The notes: generated by a model from the sequence alone, not told the origin. A DNA stretch of 64,000 nt from Pseudomonas viridiflava (GCF_900580865.1 NZ_UTBZ01000228.1:186001-250000), one strand, 5' to 3'; shown: positions 53,838 to 63,486, counted from the first letter of the stretch. Numbers and translations: made by a program.

Positions 53838-54490
53838 ATGCGCCCTACCCGGTGCGCCTGGCCGGCGAAGAGCTTTGGCTCTTGCCGGAAAAAGCCCTGT
53901 ACTGGCCCGCGCAGCAGGTCCTGTTGATTGCCGATGTGCATTTCGGCAAAGCCGCGGCTTACCGCAGTCTTGGTCAACCGGTTCCACACGGCACCACGGC
54001 GAGCAATATCGCCGTGATTGATCGGTTACTGGCAAAGCTGCCCTGCCGTTTATTGATCTTTCTCGGGGATTTCCTCCACGGGCCCGGCTCTCATGCCCCG
54101 GGCACGCTCAGCGCGCTGGCGCAATGGCGTGCGCGCCACGCAGAGCTGCCGATGACATTGATCCGCGGCAACCACGACAAACGCGCTGGTGACCCACCTG
54201 AATCGCTGAACATCCGGGTGGTGCCGGAACCGCTGCTGCTCGGGCCATTCGCCCTGCAGCATGAACCCGACCCGCACGCTGAAAGGCATGTGCTGGCGGG
54301 TCACGTACACCCGGTCTATCGGTTACACGGCAAAGGTCGGCAGAGCTTGCGCCTCGCGTGTTTCAGGCTCGGTGAACACATCAGTCAGCTGCCGGCATTT
54401 GGCGCCTTTACTGGGGGATATCCAGTCGAGAGGGATGAAAGCTGCAGGATTTTTGTCATCGGTGACAACGAAATATGGCCAGTCAGTTGA
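53834..54490 (+). CDS. pdeM: Ligase-associated DNA damage response endonuclease PdeM
   Basis: 218 residues. Calcineurin-like metallophosphoesterase: IADVHFGK, FLGDFLHGPGS, RGNHDK, AGHVHPVYRL carry the metal ligands. Endonuclease partner of the Lhr-core helicase. Coupled to it by a 4-bp overlap. Confidence 0.92.
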   Translation: MNAPYPVRLAGEELWLLPEKALYWPAQQVLLIADVHFGKAAAYRSLGQPVPHGTTASNIAVIDRLLAKLPCRLLIFLGDFLHGPGSHAPGTLSALAQWRARHAELPMTLIRGNHDKRAGDPPESLNIRVVPEPLLLGPFALQHEPDPHAERHVLAGHVHPVYRLHGKGRQSLRLACFRLGEHISQLPAFGAFTGGYPVERDESCRIFVIGDNEIWPVS

Positions 54491-54537
54491 AGTCTTAGCA
54501 GACCTCATCTGACTGGCCATTGGTTTCTCAATGCAGA

Positions 54538-54747
54538 TCAGGCAACCGGTGCCGGTGGTGGCTCGTCCGGAAGCGTCGGTTCGCCCGGTTCGGTCGGTTG
54601 TTCGTTAGGGGTATCGGGATCAGGCTGTCCGGGAATTCCGCCGGCCATGCTCAGCGGCGGATGCGCCAGCAATGACCAGGCCAATACGCCAATCTGATTG
54701 GGCTCGAGCCTTGCCAGTTCGGCAGTGATTTGCGGATCGATCTTCAT
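54538..54747 (-). CDS. Small protein with Pro/Glu-rich tail, unknown function
   Basis: 69 residues from ATG 54747: MKIDPQITAELARLEPNQIG then a hydrophobic LAWSLLAHPPLSMAG and a disordered tail rich in Pro, Glu and Thr-Pro. No family recognised. Located between pdeM and dcd. Confidence 0.55.
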   Translation of the reverse strand: MKIDPQITAELARLEPNQIGVLAWSLLAHPPLSMAGGIPGQPDPDTPNEQPTEPGEPTLPDEPPPAPVA

Positions 54748-54853
54748 AGGGCACTCCTCGGCGAAGGCCCGTTTCGCCGAAAGCAAAACGGGCAGTACAC
54801 CCCATAGAGTGTCTGCCCGCCAAAGAATTCCCGCGATCTGTCGGATGGACCGA

Positions 54854-55420
54854 TCAGGTGCGCGGCAGGGTCACGCCACGCTGGCCCTGGTACTTGCCGC
54901 CACGATCCTTGTAGGACACTTCACACTGCTCGTCGGATTCGAGGAACAGCATCTGCGCCACGCCTTCGTTGGCGTAAATTTTCGCCGGCAGGTTGGTGGT
55001 GTTGGAGAACTCCAGCGTCACGTGGCCTTCCCACTCAGGCTCGAGCGGCGTGACGTTGACGATGATGCCGCAACGCGCGTAGGTGCTTTTACCCAGGCAA
55101 ATGGTCAGCACATTGCGTGGAATACGGAAATACTCGACGGTGCTGGCCAGGGCGAAAGAGTTCGGCGGGATGATGCAGACGTCGCTGTGGACGTCGACGA
55201 AGCTGCCCGGGTCGAAATTTTTCGGGTCGACGATGGACGAGTTGATGTTGGTGAACACCTTGAAGTGGTTGGTGCAGCGCACGTCGTAGCCGTAGCTCGA
55301 CACACCGTAGGAGATCACTCGGCTGTCGTCGCTGCCGCGCACCTGGCGCTCGACGAAAGGCTCGATCATGCCCTGTTCCTGCGCCATGCGGCGAATCCAC
55401 TTGTCCGATTTGATGCTCAT
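54854..55420 (-). CDS. dcd: dCTP deaminase
   Basis: 188 residues from ATG 55420, the standard family length; the longer reading is spurious. MSIKSDKWIRRMAQEQGMIE, SSYGYDVRCTNHFKVF, GKSTYARCGIIVNVTPLEPE. Makes dUTP for thymidylate synthesis; cytosolic trimer. Confidence 0.95.
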   Translation of the reverse strand: MSIKSDKWIRRMAQEQGMIEPFVERQVRGSDDSRVISYGVSSYGYDVRCTNHFKVFTNINSSIVDPKNFDPGSFVDVHSDVCIIPPNSFALASTVEYFRIPRNVLTICLGKSTYARCGIIVNVTPLEPEWEGHVTLEFSNTTNLPAKIYANEGVAQMLFLESDEQCEVSYKDRGGKYQGQRGVTLPRT

Positions 55421-55775
55421 GGCGGGGGTGTCCTGAATAGCGAGGTGGAAAAATTCTGTCCGGCATCTTACCGGGCGCGCCGCCGGGTTCAAAGTGCGGC
55501 CTGCAATTCTCGCCGAACACCCATGAAATACGGGCTTTGGCGACGAACCGTCACACCGCCGATCCCGAAAACAGAGAAACCTTCGCAAGAAGCATTGGCA
55601 CTTCTCGGAAACTGGGTTAAGGTGGCGTCACTGTGTTGCTTGTGTCACTGAGAATCTCTACACGATATGTTGAATTTCGATCCAACCATCTACAAGAATT
55701 TTTCCTGCTCTTTGCACTCAGTCTCGGCCAGGGTTCTTCCTGAGTCGCAGTTATCTTTGTTCAAGGAGTTACACC
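55421..55775. other. Intergenic region with probable long leader of cold-shock gene
   Basis: 355 bp. The part next to the cold-shock gene is AT-richer and carries no ORF of note; cold-shock mRNAs often have long structured leaders. A GGAG ribosome site lies just before 55776. No other gene is seen. Confidence 0.5.
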
Positions 55776-55985
55776 ATGTCTAATCGCCAAACCGGTACCG
55801 TTAAGTGGTTCAACGATGAAAAAGGCTTCGGCTTCATCACTCCACAATCCGGTGACGACCTGTTCGTTCACTTCAAAGCTATCCAATCCGACGGCTTCAA
55901 AAGCCTGAAAGAAGGCCAACAGGTTTCTTTCATCGCTACCCGCGGTCAGAAAGGCATGCAAGCTGAAGAAGTACAAGTTATCTAA
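55776..55985 (+). CDS. Cold-shock protein (CspA/CapB family)
   Basis: 69 residues. Single cold-shock domain with RNP1 KGFGFI and RNP2 DLFVHF. Binds single-stranded RNA/DNA. Ends before a strong terminator. Confidence 0.93.
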   Translation: MSNRQTGTVKWFNDEKGFGFITPQSGDDLFVHFKAIQSDGFKSLKEGQQVSFIATRGQKGMQAEEVQVI

Positions 55986-56005
55986 CTTGTAGCTTCTTTA
56001 GAAAA

Positions 56006-56036
56006 GAGCCCCGCCCTTAAAAGCGGGGCTTTTTTG
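56006..56036 (+). terminator. Terminator of cold-shock gene
   Basis: AGCCCCGC / GCGGGGCT stem followed by TTTTTT. Confidence 0.9.
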
Positions 56037-56058
56037 TGGGCGTCTGTTTTGTACAGGC

Positions 56059-56096
56059 AAAAAAAATCGCAGCCCGACCAGGCTGCGATTTTTTTT
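56059..56096 (-). terminator. Terminator of DUF481 gene (bidirectional)
   Basis: AATCGCAGCC / GGCTGCGATT stem flanked by A-run and T-run, adjacent to the DUF481 stop. Confidence 0.88.
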
Positions 56097-56103
56097 GGGC
56101 GAC

Positions 56104-57111
56104 TTACCAGGCCACGCCAAACCCAGCGGTATAACGGGTCTTGTTCAGATCCGCATCGTTGGTGCCACTGATGATGTCGCGCTCGGCCTTGAGGTTGAGC
56201 GAGGCCCACTCGGTGACCTTGTAGCGCAGGCCCATCTCCGCATCCAGCGCGTAATCGGCAACACCGGACAGCGGCTTGCCCACTTCACCGTTGGTGAAGA
56301 ATTCGACCTTCTTGCCAATCAGGTAGCGGTTGTAATCCCACTTCATGGCGACAGAATAGAAATTGTCCTTGCTGCCATCGCGATACTCGTAATCGGTACG
56401 GTTGAGCAGCGAACCCAGCGAGAATGCACCCAACTCATCATCCCAGAACTGATAGCCGGGACCGGTACCGACCACGCGCTGGCGCGCCAGCTCTTCGATG
56501 TGATCACGCTTGTAGTTCAGACGACCCTGCCAGAACCATTGATCGGTCAGGAAGCGGTCGAGCGAGTATTCGGCACGCCAGTTATCGGTGGTAGTTTCAT
56601 CATCCTGCACTTCACGGTTGTACTCACCTTCGGCGGTATGACGCCAGCGACCATGACGTGCCGTGGTCTTGAAGCCGACATCGTAATCATCGGTATCTTT
56701 CTCGGCGCGCTGGTAGTCCAGCGCCAGGTCGACATTGCCCTTCCACACCAGATCCTCGACCACCGGTTTCGGTTTGAGAATCTGCTGAATGCTCGCCAGC
56801 TCGACGGTTTTCGGCGCTTCGCCGTTGGCCAGGGTGACTTTGCCATCTTCGGCGGCCGTCAGCGACTTGGACACTTCACCGGTGTAGGCATCCTGCTTGA
56901 CCAGCAAGTGCTGATCGCTGTCCAGCGTCTTGACCTCTTTCCAGTCAATCGTGACGGCGCCGGCGTATTTAGTCTGAATCAGCAGCTTGCCGCCGTCGAA
57001 GACAGTAATGGTGCCGCTCAGCTTGTCACCGTTCTTCAACCAGACGGTATCGGCAAGCAGGGGCGTGGACGCGCTGAAAACAGCAAGGCACAGCAAGGAT
57101 CTGGAAAACAT
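56104..57111 (-). CDS. DUF481 outer membrane beta-barrel protein (YdiY type)
   Basis: 335 residues. Signal peptide to STPLLA, then a small beta domain (DTVWLKNGDKLSGTITVFDG) and a DUF481 porin-like barrel with alternating strands ending in the outer membrane C-terminal Trp (TAGFGVAW). Channel or salt-induced role by family; not characterised. Confidence 0.85.
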   Translation of the reverse strand: MFSRSLLCLAVFSASTPLLADTVWLKNGDKLSGTITVFDGGKLLIQTKYAGAVTIDWKEVKTLDSDQHLLVKQDAYTGEVSKSLTAAEDGKVTLANGEAPKTVELASIQQILKPKPVVEDLVWKGNVDLALDYQRAEKDTDDYDVGFKTTARHGRWRHTAEGEYNREVQDDETTTDNWRAEYSLDRFLTDQWFWQGRLNYKRDHIEELARQRVVGTGPGYQFWDDELGAFSLGSLLNRTDYEYRDGSKDNFYSVAMKWDYNRYLIGKKVEFFTNGEVGKPLSGVADYALDAEMGLRYKVTEWASLNLKAERDIISGTNDADLNKTRYTAGFGVAW

Positions 57112-57275
57112 AAGCGAATCGAAGGCTCAAGTTTGCGAAAAAGGTCGGCATTATCCGTAGGAATAAGACCCTGACAAGGACTGACCGGACGATTTCCATT
57201 GAGTTCATTTCTCAACTACGCAGTGACGGATTACCCTTGAAGCATCAAATCCGCCAATGTTCAGGAACCGCGCAC

Positions 57276-57629
57276 GTGACAGAGCAGCCCCACGACCGTG
57301 ACAGTGAAGCGCAAATCCGACGCACGGCGCTCTACTCGACCCTTGCGCAGGTGCCCGAAGGCAAAGTCGTCAGCTATGGTCAGTTAGCTGAACTGGCCGG
57401 GCTGGGGCGCGCCGCCCGCTGGGTCGGCCGCACTTTGAGTCAGTTGCCCGGCGATACAAAACTGCCCTGGCACCGCGTACTGGGCTCCGGCGGTCGGATC
57501 AGCCTGCCGGTGGGCAGTCCTTCTGGCGATGAACAACGGGCCCGATTGCGAATGGAAGGCATCACCGTCCTGAACAATCGTGTGGATATTCAGCGCCATG
57601 GCTGGCGTCCGGTAGAGCACAGCGGTTAG
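57276..57629 (+). CDS. Alkyltransferase-like protein (MGMT family without active Cys)
   Basis: 117 residues from GTG 57276. GKVVSYGQLAELAGLGRAAR is the helix-turn-helix, but the active-site PCHR of true MGMT is PWHR (LPWHRVLGSGG): Trp replaces the alkyl-accepting Cys, as in Atl proteins that bind O6-alkylguanine and hand it to excision repair. No Ada domain. Upstream of ampG. Confidence 0.85.
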   Translation: MTEQPHDRDSEAQIRRTALYSTLAQVPEGKVVSYGQLAELAGLGRAARWVGRTLSQLPGDTKLPWHRVLGSGGRISLPVGSPSGDEQRARLRMEGITVLNNRVDIQRHGWRPVEHSG

Positions 57630-57672
57630 AGTGCGCGCTTTGTTTTCGCAATCTTGAGGCAGACTTCAGCCC

Positions 57673-59232
57673 ATGCCCCGTAAAACCTGGCGCGCCGCGC
57701 TAGCCGCTTATGCCAGTCCTTCGACGCTCGTGCTGTTGTTGCTCGGTTTCGCCGCCGGCCTGCCGTACATGCTGGTATTTTCAACGCTTTCCGTCTGGCT
57801 GCGTGAAGCCGGTGTGGCCCGTGAAACCATCGGCTATGCCAGCCTGATCGGCCTGGCCTATGCGTTCAAATGGGTCTGGTCACCCCTGCTCGACCAATGG
57901 CGCCTGCCGTTGCTGGGCAAGCTTGGCCGTCGTCGTTCGTGGCTGGTGCTCTCACAGGCGCTGGTGATCCTCGGCCTGATCGGCATGGGTTTCTGTGATC
58001 CGCAGAAGCACTTGTCCTGGCTGATCGCCATTGCCGTTGTCGTTGCCTTTGCCTCCGCCACTCAAGATATCGCGGTGGATGCCTATCGCCTGGAAATCGC
58101 CGAAGACAACCGCCAGGCCGCCCTCGCCGCCAGTTATATGTCCGGCTACCGCGTCGCCGCACTGCTGGCGACGGCCGGCGCGTTGTTTTTCGCGGAAGGC
58201 TTCGGCTCTACCGGCTTCAATTATCAGCATTCAGCCTGGGCCGGCACTTACGCGCTGTTCGGTGCATTGATGGTGCCCGCGCTGCTGACCACGCTATTCA
58301 TGCGCGAACCGCCAGTGCCGCTACGCACGCAGTTGCAGGCCGGGCGCTACACCTTCATGCATCAACTGATGTCGGTGTTTGTGCTGATTGTCTTGCTGGT
58401 CTCGGTACCGGCGATGTTCACCCAGCTCTACAACACTGACTTCGCCAGCGTGCTGTTCGGTGACATGAGTCCGCTTGACCTGCTGCTGGAAGACCGCGCC
58501 TTCCTGCGCGCGATTCTCTATACGCTGCTCACCGGTCTGTGTCTGTCGACCATGGGCCGTCGCGGCCTCGCACCGGTGCTGACACCGGTCAATGACTTCA
58601 TTCTGCGCTATCGCTGGCAGGCGCTGCTGCTGCTCGGCCTGATCGCCACCTATCGAATGTCGGACACGGTAATGGGCGTCATGGCCAACGTGTTCTACAT
58701 CGACCAGGGCTTTACCAAGGATCAGATTGCCAGCGTCAGCAAAATCTTTGGCCTGATCATGACGCTGGTCGGCGCCGGCATGGGCGGCCTGCTGATCGTG
58801 CGTTTCGGCATTCTGCCGATTCTCTTTATCGGTGGTGTCGCTTCGGCAGCCACCAACCTGCTGTTTGTCATGCTCGCCGACATGGGCCCGGACCTGCAGA
58901 TGCTGGTGGTCACTATCTCCCTCGACAACTTCAGCTCGGGCCTGGCGACATCGGCGTTCGTTGCGTATTTGTCGAGCCTGACCAACCTGAAGTTCTCCGC
59001 CACGCAATACGCCCTGCTCAGCTCGATCATGCTGCTGTTGCCGCGCCTGATGGGCGGATATTCCGGGGTTCTGGTCGAGAAGTTCGGTTACCACAGTTTC
59101 TTCCTGATCACTGCCCTGCTCGGCGTGCCGACACTGGTGCTGATCGCCCTGCACTGGTTCCAGGAAAGCCGCCGCGAAGGCCCGACGCCAACGCCCGAGC
59201 CTGTGCCGACGCCGGTCGCGGAAGAATCGTAA
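57673..59232 (+). CDS. ampG: Muropeptide MFS permease AmpG
   Basis: 519 residues, about 13 hydrophobic segments. LVLLLLGFAAGLPYMLVFST, WLREAGVARETIGYASLIGL, YAFKWVWSPLLDQW and ATQDIAVDAYRLEI are typical AmpG motifs. Imports GlcNAc-anhydro-muropeptides for recycling and beta-lactamase induction. A GC hairpin without T-run follows at 59245-59266. Confidence 0.9.
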   Translation: MPRKTWRAALAAYASPSTLVLLLLGFAAGLPYMLVFSTLSVWLREAGVARETIGYASLIGLAYAFKWVWSPLLDQWRLPLLGKLGRRRSWLVLSQALVILGLIGMGFCDPQKHLSWLIAIAVVVAFASATQDIAVDAYRLEIAEDNRQAALAASYMSGYRVAALLATAGALFFAEGFGSTGFNYQHSAWAGTYALFGALMVPALLTTLFMREPPVPLRTQLQAGRYTFMHQLMSVFVLIVLLVSVPAMFTQLYNTDFASVLFGDMSPLDLLLEDRAFLRAILYTLLTGLCLSTMGRRGLAPVLTPVNDFILRYRWQALLLLGLIATYRMSDTVMGVMANVFYIDQGFTKDQIASVSKIFGLIMTLVGAGMGGLLIVRFGILPILFIGGVASAATNLLFVMLADMGPDLQMLVVTISLDNFSSGLATSAFVAYLSSLTNLKFSATQYALLSSIMLLLPRLMGGYSGVLVEKFGYHSFFLITALLGVPTLVLIALHWFQESRREGPTPTPEPVPTPVAEES

Positions 59233-59361
59233 GACGTTTCGGCAACGGCGGGAGGAATCCCGCCGTCGTGCCTCTCCACTGACCTCACGCCTGTACGTCG
59301 GCAAAACTCGCCGGTACACTGCGGAGTCATTTCCAGTCATAGCAACCGACAACGGCCAACC

Positions 59362-61077
59362 ATGCGCACCAGTCAATTTTTGCTCGCCACACAGAAAGAA
59401 ACGCCTTCCGACGCGGTCGTGATCAGCCACCAGCTGATGCTGCGCGCCGGCATGATCCGCAAACTCGCCTCGGGCCTGTACACCTGGCTGCCCATGGGCC
59501 TGCGAGTCATGCGCAAGGTTGAAGCCATCGTTCGCGAAGAGATGAACGCCGCCGGCTCTCTGGAAGTGTTGATGCCGAGCACCCAACCGGCCGAGCTGTG
59601 GCAGGAATCGGGACGCTGGGAAGAGTACGGCCCTGAGCTGCTGCGCATCAAAGACCGCCACGGTCGCGACTTCTGCGCGGGCCCGACCCACGAAGAAGTG
59701 ATCACCGATCTGATGCGCAACGAGTTGAGCAGCTACAAACAGCTGCCAATCAACCTGTACCAGATCCAGACCAAATTCCGTGACGAAATCCGTCCACGCT
59801 TCGGTCTGATGCGCGGCCGCGAATTCATCATGAAGGACTCGTACTCCTTCCACGCTGATCAGGCGTCGCTGCAGATCACCTATGACCGCATGCATGAAGC
59901 CTACTGCAACATTTTCACGCGCCTGGGCCTGAAATTCCGTCCGGTTGAAGCCGACAACGGTTCGATCGGTGGTGCCGGTTCCCACGAGTTCCACGTACTG
60001 GCCGAGTCGGGCGAAGACGACATCGTCTTCAGCAACGGTTCCGACTACGCAGCGAACATCGAAAAAGCCGAAGCGGTGCCACGCGAAACCTCGCGCGCCG
60101 CTGCGACCGAAGAGCTGCGCCTGGTCGACACCCCAGACACCAAGACCATCGCGGCGCTGGTGGAAAAATTCAATCTGCCGATTGAAAAGACCATCAAGAC
60201 CCTGATCGTGCGCGCCGAAGAAGAAGGCAAGCTGATCGCGCTGGTGATTCGTGGCGACCACGAACTCAACGAAATCAAGGCTGCCCAGCAACCTGGCGTG
60301 GCCAGCCCGCTGGTCATGGCCACCGATGCCGAACTGCGTGACGCCATCGGCGCCGGCGCCGGTTCGCTCGGCCCGCTGAACCTGCCGCTGCCAATCATCA
60401 TCGACCGTTCGGTCGAGCTGATGAGCGACTTCGGTATCGGCGCGAACATTGATGACAAGCACTACTTCGGCGTGAACTGGGAGCGTGATCTGCCGGTTCC
60501 GACCGTTGCCGACCTGCGCAATGTGGTTGCCGGCGACCCAAGCCCGGACGGCAAAGGCACGCTGGAAATCAAACGCGGCATCGAAGTCGGGCACATTTTC
60601 CAGCTGGGCAACAAGTACAGCAAAGCGATGAAGTGCGAAGTGCTGGGCGAGAACGGCAAGCCAGTGACCCTGGAAATGGGTTGCTACGGCATCGGCGTTT
60701 CCCGCGTAGTGGCTGCGGCCATCGAGCAGAACAACGACGAAAACGGCATCATCTGGAGCGACACCCTGGCGCCGTTCCAGATTGCTCTGGTACCGCTGCG
60801 CTATGAAACCGAGCAGGTGCGCGAAGCCACCGACAAGCTGTACGCCGAACTGACGGCGGCCGGCTTCGAAGTGCTGCTGGACGATCGCGACAAGAAAACC
60901 AGCCCGGGCATCAAATTCGCGGACATGGAGCTGATCGGCATTCCTCACCGGATCGTGGTCAGCGACCGCGGCCTCGCCGAAGGCAACCTGGAATACAAGA
61001 GCCGTACCGAAGGCGAAGCGCAAGCATTGCCGGTGGCCGACGTATTGTCCTTCCTGCAGGCCCGTATCCGCCGCTGA
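59362..61077 (+). CDS. proS: Prolyl-tRNA synthetase
   Basis: 571 residues, bacterial type with insertion (editing) domain at about 225-390. Class II motifs: LMPSTQPAELWQESGRW, PTHEEVITDLMRNEL, motif 2 FRDEIRPRFGLMRGREFIMK, motif 3 EMGCYGIGVSRVVAA, C-terminal anticodon domain with DDRDKKTSPGIKFADMELIG. Essential cytosolic enzyme. Confidence 0.96.
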   Translation: MRTSQFLLATQKETPSDAVVISHQLMLRAGMIRKLASGLYTWLPMGLRVMRKVEAIVREEMNAAGSLEVLMPSTQPAELWQESGRWEEYGPELLRIKDRHGRDFCAGPTHEEVITDLMRNELSSYKQLPINLYQIQTKFRDEIRPRFGLMRGREFIMKDSYSFHADQASLQITYDRMHEAYCNIFTRLGLKFRPVEADNGSIGGAGSHEFHVLAESGEDDIVFSNGSDYAANIEKAEAVPRETSRAAATEELRLVDTPDTKTIAALVEKFNLPIEKTIKTLIVRAEEEGKLIALVIRGDHELNEIKAAQQPGVASPLVMATDAELRDAIGAGAGSLGPLNLPLPIIIDRSVELMSDFGIGANIDDKHYFGVNWERDLPVPTVADLRNVVAGDPSPDGKGTLEIKRGIEVGHIFQLGNKYSKAMKCEVLGENGKPVTLEMGCYGIGVSRVVAAAIEQNNDENGIIWSDTLAPFQIALVPLRYETEQVREATDKLYAELTAAGFEVLLDDRDKKTSPGIKFADMELIGIPHRIVVSDRGLAEGNLEYKSRTEGEAQALPVADVLSFLQARIRR

Positions 61078-61094
61078 AACCAGATAGAGACGTC

Positions 61095-62048
61095 ATGTTC
61101 AAGCGAAACACCTTAGGCCTCGGTGGCACCGCCCTGTGCGGTGCCCTGCTGGTCAGCGGCTGTGCCAATCACATGTCACAACGCAGTGAGCACGAAGAGC
61201 GGGTCGAGCGAAAGTTACTCGACCATAGCCTGCAGATTGATGTCGGTGAGCCTAAGGAGCTTGAGCTGCCGCAGCGACGCGTGAAGATCAACGAACAGAA
61301 GACTTTTGAAGTCACCGAGTTCGAAGTAACACGTCGCTACGATCGCTATACGCCCTACCAGCCTTGGCGGGAGGTCTACGAGATTCCGCTGGGTGCGGTG
61401 GCCGTGGTCGGTGGCGTCGGCGCCAACGTAGTCAACGTGTTCGCCCTCGGCAATTTGCCGGACAGCGTCACCAAGGACTGGCTGAGTTACGGTTTTGCCG
61501 GGCTCAACCCGTTCATGAACGTGCAGTCCAACGGTCGCGCGCAACAGAACCTGGCCGGCATCGATGAAGTCCAGCGCGACAAGCGCACGGAGTATTCGAG
61601 CCTGCCGTGGAGCGAGCGGCCGGTGCAGGTCAAGGCTGGCAAACAGACCTTTGACATGACCACCGATCGTAATGGTGTGCTGCGTCTGAACCTGCTCGAC
61701 AGTCCGTTTGCCGAAAATGACCTCAATCATGTCGGCAAATTGCAGATCAGCGTCGAAGATGCCAAGGATGACGTGCACTCGGACTCATCGCTGATGATCA
61801 GCAGTCATTTGCGTGGCAAGTTACTGGAAGCACACGGGCTGATTTACGACGACCTGGAAGACGACGAAGTGAGCCAGTGGGTACACCGGGTCAAACGCCT
61901 GTCGGAACTGGGTCTGGAAGAAGAAGCCAGCGAGCTGGAACAAAGTCTGATCGAACTGACGCGCAACGATCCTGAGTTGCAGACCGAGTTTCTCAAGTCT
62001 TTGACCAAGGATGCCGGGCGACTGGTGGCGGATCCAGGTCCGAATTAA
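61095..62048 (+). CDS. Lipoprotein of unknown function
   Basis: 317 residues; lipobox LVSGC (Cys ~23). Conserved-looking beta-rich middle (YEIPLGAVAVVGGVGANVVN) and an acidic helical C-terminus (RLSELGLEEEASELEQSLIE). 17 bp after proS, so probably co-transcribed with it. Envelope-located; role unknown. Confidence 0.78.
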   Translation: MFKRNTLGLGGTALCGALLVSGCANHMSQRSEHEERVERKLLDHSLQIDVGEPKELELPQRRVKINEQKTFEVTEFEVTRRYDRYTPYQPWREVYEIPLGAVAVVGGVGANVVNVFALGNLPDSVTKDWLSYGFAGLNPFMNVQSNGRAQQNLAGIDEVQRDKRTEYSSLPWSERPVQVKAGKQTFDMTTDRNGVLRLNLLDSPFAENDLNHVGKLQISVEDAKDDVHSDSSLMISSHLRGKLLEAHGLIYDDLEDDEVSQWVHRVKRLSELGLEEEASELEQSLIELTRNDPELQTEFLKSLTKDAGRLVADPGPN

Positions 62049-62054
62049 GGCCTA

Positions 62055-62139
62055 TTAAAAGATCGCAGCCTGCGGCAGCTCCTACATGGGAACGCATTTC
62101 TCTGTAGGAGCTGCCGCAGGCTGCGATCTTTTGCTTTTA
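62055..62139. repeat. Hairpin repeat pair
   Basis: Inverted 'agatcgcagcctgcggcagc' / 'gtaggagctgccgcaggctg' copies between convergent genes. Confidence 0.85.
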
Positions 62140-62144
62140 ACGGA

Positions 62145-63206
62145 CTACCGCTCAAACAACTCCATCTGCTCAAACCCGCCGCGCAAATCCTCAAGCCTCA
62201 CCCCAACCCCCAACAACCGCACCGGTTTCCCGCCGCGATTGAACGCCTGCGTCAGCATCAACTGATAACTGCCCAGATCCCGCCCTGCCCCGGCCTGCTC
62301 CAGCGTCGTCTGGGTGAAATCATGAAACTTCACTTTGACGAACGGCTTGCCCGGCCGATAACTGCTGTCGATTCGCGCCATACGGGTTTTCAGGGTTTCC
62401 AGCAGCTCTGGCAGTTTGTCGAGACAACTGCGTAGATCCGGCAAATCAACGTCGTAGGTATTTTCCACGCTGATCGACTGACGCCGACTGTCGTTATGCA
62501 CCAACCGGTCATCGATCCCACGGGCGAGACTCCACAATCGCTCGCCGAAGCTACCGAATTCGCGAACCAGCGCCAGCTTGTCCCACTCACGCAACTGCGA
62601 GCAGTCAATGATGCCGAGCCTGCCAAGCTTGTCGGCCGTGACCTTGCCGACACCGTGCAACTTGCTCACCGGCAAGCCACTGACGAAGTCCTCCACTTGG
62701 TCTGGCGTAATAACGAACAGTCCATTGGGCTTTTTCCAGTCGCTGGCGATCTTCGCCAGAAACTTGTTCGGCGCCACGCCAGCGGAAACGGTGATGTGCA
62801 ATTGATTGGAAACGCGGCGGCGGATGTCCTGGGCGATCCGTGTAGCGCTGCCGCCAAAATGCGCACTGTCCGATACATCCAGATAAGCCTCATCCAGCGA
62901 CAACGGTTCGATCAGGTCGGTGTAATCGGCAAAAATCGTATGAATCTCTTTCGAAGCCTCGCGATACGCATCCATACGCGGCTTGACGATGGTCAGGTCC
63001 GGGCACAGCTTCAGTGCATGCCCCGACGCCATCGCCGAACGCACGCCATACGCGCGCGCTTCATAGTTGCAGGTGGCAATCACCCCGCGCCGGTCCGCCG
63101 AGCCACCCACCGCCAACGGCTTGCCGGCCAGACGCGGGTCATCGCGCATCTCGATGGCGGCGTAGAAACAGTCGCAGTCAATGTGGATGATTTTTCGCTG
63201 AGTCAT
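62145..63206 (-). CDS. dinB: DNA polymerase IV (Y family)
   Basis: 353 residues. Catalytic motifs HIDCDCFYAAIEMRDDP and SLDEAYLDVS (acidic metal ligands), CNYEARAYGVRSAM and the little-finger domain. Error-prone translesion synthesis. LexA box 50 bp upstream. Confidence 0.95.
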   Translation of the reverse strand: MTQRKIIHIDCDCFYAAIEMRDDPRLAGKPLAVGGSADRRGVIATCNYEARAYGVRSAMASGHALKLCPDLTIVKPRMDAYREASKEIHTIFADYTDLIEPLSLDEAYLDVSDSAHFGGSATRIAQDIRRRVSNQLHITVSAGVAPNKFLAKIASDWKKPNGLFVITPDQVEDFVSGLPVSKLHGVGKVTADKLGRLGIIDCSQLREWDKLALVREFGSFGERLWSLARGIDDRLVHNDSRRQSISVENTYDVDLPDLRSCLDKLPELLETLKTRMARIDSSYRPGKPFVKVKFHDFTQTTLEQAGAGRDLGSYQLMLTQAFNRGGKPVRLLGVGVRLEDLRGGFEQMELFER

Positions 63207-63255
63207 GTCAGAAAAGGGAACGTGGCGAACCGGATCGGCAGTATCTCACTGACAC

Positions 63256-63271
63256 CTGTATATAGCACCAG
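63256..63271 (-). promoter_or_regulatory. LexA box of dinB
   Basis: CTG-TATATAGCAC-CAG matches the CTG-N10-CAG consensus, with TATATA at the dyad, 50 bp upstream of the dinB ATG. Confidence 0.8.
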
Positions 63272-63445
63272 TGGTATGAATGTTCTTTCCTGGCGGTAGG
63301 AAATGTCCTTTGAATTTATTTTCTCAATCGACGAGCGGCCGCCAATAGAGCTGAAAGCCTTGCCCCGCCTGACCTGTAGCGTGACAAACACCTGGTAAAA
63401 AGCGCTAACCGATTGAACCTCAACAGTTTTTATCCAGATTGCGGG

Positions 63446-63473
63446 TTGACACCCCGGCGTTCCTCTGTAGAAT
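63446..63473 (+). promoter_or_regulatory. Sigma-70 promoter of first initiator tRNA gene
   Basis: TTGACA (63446-63451), 16-bp spacer, TAGAAT (63468-63473), 13 bp before the tRNA. Confidence 0.85.
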
Positions 63474-63486
63474 GCCGACACACAGA

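Noticed and set aside
58321..61023. 900-residue minus-strand ORF
   Set aside because: Lies antisense to ampG and proS; composition is that of a shadow frame in GC-rich coding DNA.
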